DNA of 64,000 nt, from the NCBI GenBank assembly GCA_902802795.1, contig CADCNI010000001.1, positions 62,001 through 126,000 on the forward strand, in the 5' to 3' direction. This document shows, piece by piece, positions 25,661 through 32,919 of the stretch (position 1 is its first letter; each line of letters begins with the position of its first letter). The notes under the pieces were generated by a model. That model saw nothing but the letters and a program-made list of their open reading frames with translations. It was not told where the DNA came from and ran no database searches. Position numbers and translations under genes: made by a program. This stretch comes from an uncultured Ruminococcus sp. GTDB taxonomy: Bacteria > Bacillota > Clostridia > Oscillospirales > Acutalibacteraceae.

Positions 25661-25700
25661 AAAAACTCCCTCGACGGTTCTCTGTCAAAGGGAGTTTTTT
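25661..25700 (-). terminator. Second hairpin terminator in the trp leader
   Basis: An 11-bp stem (AAAAACTCCCT with AGGGAGTTTTT, + strand 25661-25671 and about 25690-25700), followed on the minus strand by a T-rich run. It lies after the T-box terminator and about 10 bases before the trpE ribosome site. Confidence 0.75.
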
Positions 25701-25710
25701 GGTTTAACAT

Positions 25711-26005
25711 AAAAACGTCCTTGACAAAAGAAACAACACTTCTGTCAAGGACGAATATTTCCAAAGAAATATCCGCGGTGCCACCTTGATTCACGGAACG
25801 CTCCGTGCGCTTAGCGGGATACCAGCATATCCCCGGCAAATGACGCCTGCCTGCAACGTCGCAGGATACTGGGGCGAATATTTCCGCCTGTTGCCCTGCG
25901 CCCTCAGCGGTCCATTTGACAACCTGTTTCTTGCCCGACTCTCAGCAGCGCGGGCTCTCTGGAAAGGCATGATTGCCGTTATCTCCGCTTCAACGGTTTC
26001 TTTTT
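25711..26005 (-). promoter_or_regulatory. T-box riboswitch, tryptophan-specific, ahead of trpE
   Basis: The T-box AAGGTGGCACCGCGG is on the minus strand at 25787-25773. CAAGG before it can pair with CCTTG of CGTCCTTG to form the antiterminator, while GTCCTTGACA (25752-25743) alternatively pairs with TGTCAAGGAC (25726-25717) ahead of TTTTT to terminate. Upstream are the stem I hallmarks AGAGAG and CTGCTGAGAG, and a specifier loop reading AAATGGACC, whose TGG (25914-25912) is the tryptophan codon. Uncharged tRNA-Trp should therefore switch the operon on. Confidence 0.92.
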
Positions 26006-26010
26006 TAAAG

Positions 26011-26039
26011 ATTATATTGCGTTCTTCCCAAAATGTCAA
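26011..26039 (-). promoter_or_regulatory. Consensus promoter of the trp operon
   Basis: Minus strand TTGACA (26039-26034), 17 bases, TATAAT (26016-26011). It is a perfect consensus match and places the start at the 5' end of the T-box. Confidence 0.88.
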
Positions 26040-26067
26040 TAGCAAAGGGAATATTTTAACAAATATC

Positions 26068-26796
26068 TCACAATTTCTCACACTTTTTTTCCGTCTGCCT
26101 ATCCGTGTCACATTTTACAAGAGCTAAGGAAAAATAACCCGCCTCGTCCGGCATTTCGCTGACGCTGCGGCAGAGCTTCTCGTCCGGCATACCGCAGTTT
26201 TCCGCCACGTAAACGAGCCTTCCGCTGTCTTTCACATATGCCTTGAGATTTTTCATCCGATGACCGCATTTCATCAGCACATAATTGCCGTCTTGCGTCA
26301 TCGCATAATTCTCGATATGCGCAGCAGGAAGGACGTGCAACGGCTCATCCCATTCCGCCAGTGGCACACCCAGACGCGCCGCCGCCGCGCAAAAGGAGGG
26401 TACGCCGCTCACAACCTGCACCGGATAGCCGTCTTCTTCCAGCAGGCGCTGCAAATAGCTAAAAGTGGAATACACCGTGGGATCGCCCAATGTGAGACAG
26501 ACCACATTCTGCCCGCGATCAAGATAGGATTGCAGAAATCCGGCGCATTCGCGGTGCGCCGAACGCAGCAGCGCCTGATCTCTGACCATCGGCATAGGCA
26601 GTGACACGAGTTCTTTTTCCGCAAGCTCCGGCACGCTCTGCACCGCAATACGGTAAGCCACTGAGGCTGTCGGACGATGGCCGGGTACCGCTATCACCTG
26701 ATTTTCCCGAATCAGGCGCACCGCCTTTAATGTCATCAGTTCCGGGTCGCCGGGACCCACTCCCACGCCGTATAGAATTGCCCGATGGCTTGTCAT
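26068..26796 (-). CDS. cbiL: Precorrin-2/cobalt-factor-2 C20-methyltransferase
   Basis: 242 residues of the tetrapyrrole methylase family. The N-terminal SAM-binding loop reads LYGVGVGPGDPELMTLKAV, followed by LTLGDPTVYSTFSYL and the substrate region QVVSGVPSFCAAAARLGVPLAEWDEPLHVLPA, which is characteristic of CobI/CbiL enzymes. It methylates C-20 of the corrin precursor in cobalamin synthesis. No other cob/cbi gene is in the window, so this is either an orphan or part of a dispersed pathway. It lies between the nrd and trp operons. A weak ribosome site (AAAGGGG) is rather distant. Confidence 0.88.
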   Translation of the reverse strand: MTSHRAILYGVGVGPGDPELMTLKAVRLIRENQVIAVPGHRPTASVAYRIAVQSVPELAEKELVSLPMPMVRDQALLRSAHRECAGFLQSYLDRGQNVVCLTLGDPTVYSTFSYLQRLLEEDGYPVQVVSGVPSFCAAAARLGVPLAEWDEPLHVLPAAHIENYAMTQDGNYVLMKCGHRMKNLKAYVKDSGRLVYVAENCGMPDEKLCRSVSEMPDEAGYFSLALVKCDTDRQTEKKCEKL

Positions 26797-26834
26797 GGAA
26801 TCATCATGACCCCTTTCCGTCTGTTATGATTGGT

Positions 26835-26884
26835 AAAAATCCCGATCGCTGGAAGCTCCGCAGGGGAAATCCGAACGATCGGGA
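26835..26884 (-). terminator. Terminator of the nrdD operon
   Basis: A 9-bp stem TCCCGATCG / CGATCGGGA (26884-26876 with 26848-26840 on the minus strand), followed by TTTTT. Confidence 0.8.
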
Positions 26885-26916
26885 CTGTTCACGCAAAGAA
26901 CAATGTGGAGACAAAA

Positions 26917-27090
26917 TTATTTGTCGTCGGAACCGCTCAGGCTGTGCTTGACTCTGTCGCTCTCCTCAGCCCGCTTGGCATCGTTAAAGCGATCTACCGT
27001 ACCTACCAGATAGCCTGTGATGCGGCGGATTCTCTCGAAATCTACGCCCTCGCCGATGGTCTTTTCGTTGGTTGCCTGTTCATTCATCAT
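26917..27090 (-). CDS. Stand-alone glycyl-radical domain of anaerobic ribonucleotide reductase
   Basis: 57 residues, starting MMNEQATNEKTIGEGVDFE; AGGAGGT lies 5 bases before ATG 27090. Its core is the C-terminal glycyl-radical segment of NrdD: IRRITGYLVGTVDRFNDAK, then RVKHSL. The Gly of RITGYL is the residue that carries the radical. In most NrdD proteins this sequence directly follows the zinc site in one polypeptide; here it is a separate gene 33 bases after the nrdD stop. It should dock on NrdD and be activated by NrdG, which is not in the window. The comparison is from memory of the family. Confidence 0.85.
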   Translation of the reverse strand: MMNEQATNEKTIGEGVDFERIRRITGYLVGTVDRFNDAKRAEESDRVKHSLSGSDDK

Positions 27091-27123
27091 GCATTACCTC
27101 CTGGTATTATTTGTAAAAAATGA

Positions 27124-29427
27124 TTATTCAATGCCTACAAAATGCGGCATATTGGGGAACTTTCTTCTCAGCTCTTTGAGCGTAATCACGGAGACCCCTT
27201 CCCCGCTGCGTCGGCCGCAGCGCGGGCAGCAATTGTTGATCACGCCTGTGTAACCGCAGATCGGATCGCGGTCCACCGGATGATTGATGGAGCCATATCC
27301 GATGCCAACTTCCTTCATATAGCGGATGACAGTTTCAAACGCGTCGATGTTATTGCACATATCGCCGTCCAACTCCACATAGCTGATATGCCCCGCGTTG
27401 CAGTACGCATGGAACGGCGCTTCGAGGCGCAGCTTTTTGAATGCGGAAATGTTGTAATAGACGGGAATGTGGAAGGAATTGGTGTAATATTCGCGGTCGG
27501 TCACACCCTCAATGCTGCCGTATTTCTTGTTGTCAATCTTGACAAAACGGCCGCTCAATCCCTCCGCAGGGGTAGCCAGCAGGGTGAAGTTAAGCCCTCT
27601 CTTAGCGGATTCGCTGTCCATGCGTTCGCGCATATATCGGATGATTTCCAGGCCTTTCTGATAGCTTTCCTCACTCTCGCCGTGGTGCTTGCCGGTCATG
27701 GCTTTGAGCGTTTCGGCCAGTCCGATAAAGCCGATACTCAGCGTACCGTGCTTGAGCACCTCCGCTACGGAATCGTCAATACCGAGCTTGTCGCTGTCGA
27801 TCCACACGCCCTGTCCCATGAGGAAGGGATAATTTCTCACCTTTTTGCCGCACTGGATTTCAAAGCGGTGCAGGAGCTGCTTGATGACCAGATTGATACG
27901 GGAGTCGAGCAGGTTGTAGAATAAATTCCAGTCACCCTTTGCCTCGATTCCGATGCGGGGCAGATTGATGGTGGTAAAGCTGAGGTTGCCTCTGCCGCAG
28001 GTGGTTTCACGGGAACGGTCATGCACATTGCCCATCACGCGGGTACGGCAGCCCATGTAGGCGACTTCGGTGTTGTAATCGCCGGGCTTGTAATATTGCA
28101 GATTAAAGGGCGCGTCGAGGAAGCTGAAATTGGGGAACAGACGCTTGGCGCTCACCTTGCAGCTCAGACGGAACAGATCATAGTTGGGGTCTTCCTTATT
28201 AAAATTCACGCCCTCCTTGACCTTGAAGATCTGCACTGGAAAGATCGGCGTTTCGCCGTTACCCAGACCCGCGTCGGTGGCTTTGAGCAGATTCTTCATC
28301 ACCATTCTGCCCTCGGGTGATGTATCGGTGCCGTAGTTGATGGAGCTGAACGGCACCTGCGCGCCGGCTCTGGAATGCATGGTGTTGAGGTTATGAATCA
28401 AGCCCTCCATCGCCTGGAAGGTAGCCTTGTCCGTTTCCTTGTAAGCGGTTGCAAAGGTGCCGGCGTTAAGCTTTTTGAGTTCGTCCTCCGTCAGTGCGCC
28501 CATGACATCGGGCAACTGGCCATCCGCCTTCAACGCGATCAGCTTTTCTTCCAGCAATTGCTCGTTGGAAAGCGTGACGGTTTCGGGCGGCAGCTCGTTT
28601 TCCAGCGCGGAAGCGGCCGCCTCTGCCTCCTGTTCGCTGACGTCGTAGCGGTATTGCAGATACAGCGCGAGCGCCTTGAAATATTCCTTGACAAAGGTTT
28701 TCGCCACGCCGGGCGCCATGGAATAATCGAAGTTAGGTACCGCCTGACCGCCGTGCATTTCATTTTGGTTCGCCTGAATGGCGATACAGGCGAGCGCGGA
28801 ATAGCTGGCAATGCTCATCGGTTCGCGAAGATGACCGTGACCTGTGGAAAAGCCGTCCTTGAAGAGCTTGAGCAGGTCGATCTGGCAACAGGTTTCGGTG
28901 AGAAGATAAAAATCCTTGTCATGGATGTGGATATCACCCGCGTTGTGCGCATCCGCAATGCTTTTGTCAAGGATATTGTTGTCAACGAAATACTTCGCGC
29001 TTTCAGAACCGTATTTCAGCATGGTACCCATCGCGGTATCGGTGTCAATGTTGGCGTTCTCACGCTTGATATTGGAATCCTTGGCATCCACAAAGGTCAG
29101 CGACTTGAAGATATCCATCAGATCCTTCTCGGTCTGACGCAGCTTGCTGCGCTCCGCACGGTAAAGGATGTAGGCTTTGGAGGTCTTGGGCAGATCGTTG
29201 GCAATCAGCACTTCCTCCACAATGTCCTGCACCTGCTCCACCGTTGGCACGGAATCTTTCGGAATTTTATCAAGGACCTGGTTGGTCAGGCTGACGACCT
29301 TTTCCTCGGTAATCTCCTCATCGGCAATAGCGTTGCCCGCCTTTCTGATCGCGTCACGAATTTTCGCGGCGTTAAACGTCACTTTCTGTCCGCTTCTTTT
29401 CACAATATACTCCGGACTCTCTGACAA
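27124..29427 (-). CDS. nrdD: Anaerobic ribonucleoside-triphosphate reductase, main chain without radical site
   Basis: 767 residues from TTG 29427 (AGAGGAG 8 bases upstream); longer starts read into the leader. Class III enzyme reducing NTPs to dNTPs under anoxia. The N-terminal ATP-cone (YIVKRSGQKVTFNAAKIRDAI) gives allosteric control. The 10-stranded barrel follows, with DIHIHDKDFYLLTETCCQIDL, NLNTMHSRAGAQVPFSS, and ETTCGRGNLSFTTINLPRI. The zinc-type cysteine cluster CGYTGVINNCCPRCGRR is near the end, but the sequence then ends in ITLKELRRKFPNMPHFVGIE with no RVxGYL motif. The radical domain is supplied by the next gene. Confidence 0.93.
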   Translation of the reverse strand: MSESPEYIVKRSGQKVTFNAAKIRDAIRKAGNAIADEEITEEKVVSLTNQVLDKIPKDSVPTVEQVQDIVEEVLIANDLPKTSKAYILYRAERSKLRQTEKDLMDIFKSLTFVDAKDSNIKRENANIDTDTAMGTMLKYGSESAKYFVDNNILDKSIADAHNAGDIHIHDKDFYLLTETCCQIDLLKLFKDGFSTGHGHLREPMSIASYSALACIAIQANQNEMHGGQAVPNFDYSMAPGVAKTFVKEYFKALALYLQYRYDVSEQEAEAAASALENELPPETVTLSNEQLLEEKLIALKADGQLPDVMGALTEDELKKLNAGTFATAYKETDKATFQAMEGLIHNLNTMHSRAGAQVPFSSINYGTDTSPEGRMVMKNLLKATDAGLGNGETPIFPVQIFKVKEGVNFNKEDPNYDLFRLSCKVSAKRLFPNFSFLDAPFNLQYYKPGDYNTEVAYMGCRTRVMGNVHDRSRETTCGRGNLSFTTINLPRIGIEAKGDWNLFYNLLDSRINLVIKQLLHRFEIQCGKKVRNYPFLMGQGVWIDSDKLGIDDSVAEVLKHGTLSIGFIGLAETLKAMTGKHHGESEESYQKGLEIIRYMRERMDSESAKRGLNFTLLATPAEGLSGRFVKIDNKKYGSIEGVTDREYYTNSFHIPVYYNISAFKKLRLEAPFHAYCNAGHISYVELDGDMCNNIDAFETVIRYMKEVGIGYGSINHPVDRDPICGYTGVINNCCPRCGRRSGEGVSVITLKELRRKFPNMPHFVGIE

Positions 29428-29464
29428 ACTGATCACTCCTCTTTTGGTTTCCGTTCCTTGCGTA

Positions 29465-29588
29465 ATGGCGGAAAACAGTTGTCCGCCATTGATTGACAAT
29501 ACATGCGAAATGCCGCTGAATGCGGCATACCGGAAGCACCTGTCTTTAGTGCCTTGCCTATTATAACACAACATATATGGAAATGCAA
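29465..29588 (-). promoter_or_regulatory. nrdD promoter and structured leader
   Basis: Minus strand TTGCAT (29588-29583), 17 bases, TATAAT (29565-29560). The leader of about 120 bases contains two hairpins: ATGCCGC/GCGGCAT near 29513-29531 and AATGGCGGA/TCCGCCATT at 29465-29491. No NrdR-box pair was recognised. The hairpins could act in regulation, but no riboswitch family fits. Confidence 0.6.
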
Positions 29589-29637
29589 GTGTAAAACTCC
29601 CAATATATTGATTTTTCTCTGTTTAAAAACGGTGCAA

Positions 29638-29676
29638 AACAGCGGCAAAAGCCGTAGAATTCAGCTTTGGCCGCTG
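29638..29676 (-). terminator. Terminator of the DUF3006 unit
   Basis: The stem ACAGCGGCAAAAGC pairs with GCTTTGGCCGCTGT with one mismatch (29638-29651, 29663-29676), and T-rich sequence follows on the minus strand. Confidence 0.6.
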
Positions 29677-29736
29677 TGGAAAACTCTGTAAAAAAATTTT
29701 TTGCTATTTGTTTTCGCTATTGTTCCTTAAATACTA

Positions 29737-29961
29737 TCAATCGTTTTTGAATAGTTCGTTTTCCTTGGCTCTCACCTCCGCACGCGCCGCAGCCGTCGCC
29801 TCCGCATTGACGGAAATCACGCCCTCGTCGTCAATATCAAGCTTGTCGCCCGACCGCACATTGGCGGGAAGCTCCGCCATGGGAATGGCAAACATCTTGC
29901 GATCCTTGTCCTCGCAGATCGCGTAAATACCGTCAATACGGTCAACTGTCAAATGTCTCAT
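29737..29961 (-). CDS. DUF3006 domain protein
   Basis: 74 residues starting MRHLTVDRIDGIYAICED, with the family pattern of a short beta barrel (FAIPMAELPANVRSGDKLDIDDEG) and a charged C-terminal helix. DUF3006 proteins are often paired with ComEC-like metallo-beta-lactamase proteins, as here, 28 bases downstream of one. Function unknown; a role tied to the partner hydrolase is inference. Confidence 0.88.
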   Translation of the reverse strand: MRHLTVDRIDGIYAICEDKDRKMFAIPMAELPANVRSGDKLDIDDEGVISVNAEATAAARAEVRAKENELFKND

Positions 29962-29989
29962 GATAGTGTCTCCTTTTTGATTTTTTCGG

Positions 29990-30946
29990 TTATTTGGAAA
30001 ATGTCACGGCAATATTCTTGCCGTCGGTTTCATACAGCAAATCGCCGTCCACATCGGTGCGGTTCACCTGACAGCCAATGTTGGCAAGCCGCTCCAGCAC
30101 TACTTCCTTGGGATGGCCGTATGGGTTGTCCTGTCCGCAGGAAATGGCGCAGTAGAGGGGATTGACCTCCGCCAGAAAGGCTTCGGTATTGGATTCCTTG
30201 CCGCCGTGATGGGAGGCTTTGTAAATCTGGGCGCTGAGATCGTAGTCCAGTGTAATGAGCTGCCGTTCCACATTTTTGGTCGCGTCGCCGCCGGTGAGAA
30301 TGGAAATATCTTGGTAGGTGAATTTCAGTACGATCGAATAGTCATTGAGATCGGTGTATTTGGCCTTCTTCGCGGGAGACAGCACCAACATTGTCACACC
30401 GTCCAGATCATACTCCTTGCCGGGGGTGGGACGTGTGATTTTCAGCTTCTTTTTCTTGGCGGCCGCCAGCACCTCCGTGTAGGTCTTGGTGGTGGGGGTC
30501 ATCTCCTCGGACGTCTGGGGCATCATCATGTTGTCGATGGTCAAAGCACTCTTGATGACCGTATCCATGCCGCCGATGTGGTCGGAATGGGGATGTGTGC
30601 CGATCAGCCAGTCGAGATGGGTTACGCTGATCCTGTCGAGATACTCCAGCACCGTCTCCCCCATGCCGTTTTCACCGCAGTCGATCAGGACATTCTTCTC
30701 GCCGCACTGTATCAGCGTGGCGTCCCCCTGTCCGATGTCGATAACATGCATTTTGAGGTGCGCTTCTCCCTCCAGCGTGTCGCCGATGGTCTGATAATTG
30801 TTTCTGCCGAAGATCAGCTCCAGCCACTCGTCCGCCTCTTCCGGCGTACAGCTTGTCATGGCACAGAGCGCGATCATCACCGCCGACAAAACCAGACAAA
30901 CGGCGGATAACAGGGATTTACTTCTTTTGAATTCTGGGAACCTCAT
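29990..30946 (-). CDS. ComEC/Rec2-like MBL-fold metallohydrolase, predicted lipoprotein
   Basis: 318 residues from ATG 30946. The N-terminus has basic residues (FPEFKRSKS), a hydrophobic stretch (LLSAVCLVLSAVMIALCAM) and a Cys after TS, a plausible lipobox, so the protein probably sits outside the membrane. The MBL fold is clear: VIDIGQGDATLIQCGEKNVLIDCG, the metal motif THPHSDHIGG, LKFTYQDISILTGGDATKNVE, KASHHGGKESN and a final ISCGQDNPYGHP. Homologues are free-standing relatives of the ComEC nuclease domain. No ComEC membrane channel is adjacent. It precedes DUF3006. Confidence 0.88.
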   Translation of the reverse strand: MRFPEFKRSKSLLSAVCLVLSAVMIALCAMTSCTPEEADEWLELIFGRNNYQTIGDTLEGEAHLKMHVIDIGQGDATLIQCGEKNVLIDCGENGMGETVLEYLDRISVTHLDWLIGTHPHSDHIGGMDTVIKSALTIDNMMMPQTSEEMTPTTKTYTEVLAAAKKKKLKITRPTPGKEYDLDGVTMLVLSPAKKAKYTDLNDYSIVLKFTYQDISILTGGDATKNVERQLITLDYDLSAQIYKASHHGGKESNTEAFLAEVNPLYCAISCGQDNPYGHPKEVVLERLANIGCQVNRTDVDGDLLYETDGKNIAVTFSK

Positions 30947-30950
30947 GGAT

Positions 30951-32894
30951 TTATTTGCCTTTCTTTTTATGAACATTGCGTATAGGACTTCTTTTGGTTT
31001 TGGTGCCGTTGTTGCCCGGACGGCCGCTGCCCTTGGCGCCCTTGGCGTTTCTGCCGTTCTTTGCACCGCCTGCCGAACTCTGCGCCGCCTGACGGTACTT
31101 GGCGGATGGTCGTATCAGGCAGTCGGGAGAATTCCCGATCAGGTCGGTGCGACCTGCCCGGATGAGCGCCTGCTCCACGATATCGTGATTTTCCGGACGA
31201 AAATATTGCAGCAACGCCCTTTGCAGCGCTTTTTCCTGCGGCGTACGGGGCACATATACCTTTTCGAGCGTGTAGGGGTCGAGTCCTGTGTAAAAAATAC
31301 AGGTGGAAATCGTGCCGGGTGTGGGATAGAAATCCTGCACCTGTTCGGGATGAAGATGCTCTTTTTTAAGGAACAGGGACAGTTCGATTGCGTCATTGAC
31401 CGTGCTGCCGGGATGAGAACTCATCAGATACGGTACCAGATATTGCTTTTTGCCGACTTCCTCGGTAATATGATAGAATTTCTTGGCAAAGCGCTTATAC
31501 ACTTCAAAATGCGGCTTTCCCATCTTGTCGAGCACCTGCGTGGAGCAGTGTTCCGGCGCAACCTTCAGTTGCCCACTGACGTGAAACTCCACCAGTTCGC
31601 GCATGACCTCCGGGTCTTTTTCCAGAATCATGTAGTCAAAGCGGATGCCGGAGCGCACAAATACCTTCTTCACGCCGGGCAAGGCTCTCACCCGCCGCAG
31701 CATTTCGAGAAATTCGCTGTGATCGACCTGCAGTGCGGGACAGGGTTCCGGCGCGAGACAGCGCCGTCCGCCGCGGCACATGCCCGCCTTTTCCTGCTTC
31801 TTGCAGGAATGGATGCGGAAATTGGCGGTCGGCCCGCCCACATCGTGGATGTAACCCTTGAAACCCGGCTTGTGCGTGAGCATTTCCGCCTCCCGCACCA
31901 CCGAGTCGATGCTACGGGTGGACACCTGCCGTCCCTGGTGAAAGGCCAGCGAACAGAAAGCACACGCACCAAAACAGCCGCGGTTATGGATGATGGAAAA
32001 CTCCACTTCCTTGATGGCGGGAACGCCTCCTTGCGCTTCATACACCGGATGATAGGTGCGCTCATAGGGCAGTTCATAGACCCAGTCAAAATCCTCGGTC
32101 GTGATGGGACGCATGGGGGGATTCTGTACCAGAATCCTGTCGCCGTGGCGCTGAATCACCCTTCTGCCGTGTACCGCGTCCTGTTCGTCCTGCTCGATGC
32201 GGCAGGACACGGCGTATTCGCGCTTGGATGCGCACACCTGCTCATAGGACGGACATTCCGCCACGGAGGACGGCACATATTCCTCCACCGGCACCGCAAT
32301 GCAGGTGCCGCGCACATCCGTAATGGAGGAGACCTCTTCTCCCGCGTCCAGACGCTCCGCGATCTCGGTCATGGAATATTCCCCCATGCCGTAGGAGAGA
32401 ATATCCGCGCCCGACTCGATCAGAATGGAGGGCTTGACCTCGTCATCCCAGTAGTCGTAATTGGCAAACCGCCGCAGAGAGGCCTCCAGACCGCCGAGGA
32501 TGATCGGCACATCGGGATAAGCCTGCCGGCAAAGCCGGCTGTAAACCACCGTCGCGCGGTCAGGCCGCCTGCCCGGTTTGCCTCCGGGCGAAAACGCGTC
32601 CTCACTGCGTTTTTTCTTGGCGGCGGTGTAATGCGCTACCATCGAGTCGATGTTGCCCGCCGTAATGAGATAGGCCAGCCGGGGTTTTCCGAACTGACGG
32701 AATTCTTCGGGATTGCCGCAATCCGGCTGCGGGAGAATCGCCACGTGGTAGCCTTTCGCCTCCAGCACTCTGGAGATAATGGCAACGCCGAAGCTGGGGT
32801 GATCGACATAAGCGTCGCCCGAAACATAAACAAAATCCACATAATCCCAGCCTCGCTGCCTTACATCCTCCTGCGAAATCGGTAAAAACGCCAC
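30951..32894 (-). CDS. YgiQ-family radical SAM protein
   Basis: 647 residues. The radical SAM motif is CFGACAFCSLAFHQGR (CxxxCxxC) near residue 310, preceded by a UPF0313-type N-terminal domain (FLPISQEDVRQRGWDYVDFVYVSGDAYVDHPSFG) and GGLEASLRRFANYDYWDD. A cysteine-containing stretch CGGRRCLAPEPCPAL-like follows. The last 50 residues are Lys/Gly/Asn-rich and disordered. The family is widespread but its reaction is unknown. It overlaps no neighbour; the MBL gene follows 4 bases after its stop. Confidence 0.9.
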   Translation of the reverse strand: MAFLPISQEDVRQRGWDYVDFVYVSGDAYVDHPSFGVAIISRVLEAKGYHVAILPQPDCGNPEEFRQFGKPRLAYLITAGNIDSMVAHYTAAKKKRSEDAFSPGGKPGRRPDRATVVYSRLCRQAYPDVPIILGGLEASLRRFANYDYWDDEVKPSILIESGADILSYGMGEYSMTEIAERLDAGEEVSSITDVRGTCIAVPVEEYVPSSVAECPSYEQVCASKREYAVSCRIEQDEQDAVHGRRVIQRHGDRILVQNPPMRPITTEDFDWVYELPYERTYHPVYEAQGGVPAIKEVEFSIIHNRGCFGACAFCSLAFHQGRQVSTRSIDSVVREAEMLTHKPGFKGYIHDVGGPTANFRIHSCKKQEKAGMCRGGRRCLAPEPCPALQVDHSEFLEMLRRVRALPGVKKVFVRSGIRFDYMILEKDPEVMRELVEFHVSGQLKVAPEHCSTQVLDKMGKPHFEVYKRFAKKFYHITEEVGKKQYLVPYLMSSHPGSTVNDAIELSLFLKKEHLHPEQVQDFYPTPGTISTCIFYTGLDPYTLEKVYVPRTPQEKALQRALLQYFRPENHDIVEQALIRAGRTDLIGNSPDCLIRPSAKYRQAAQSSAGGAKNGRNAKGAKGSGRPGNNGTKTKRSPIRNVHKKKGK

Positions 32895-32919
32895 GTTACT
32901 TACCTCACTTTTGTATGTC

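Noticed and set aside
30798..32885. A 695-residue frame on the + strand
   Set aside because: It mirrors the ygiQ gene on the opposite strand; the minus frame has the radical SAM motif and a proper start.
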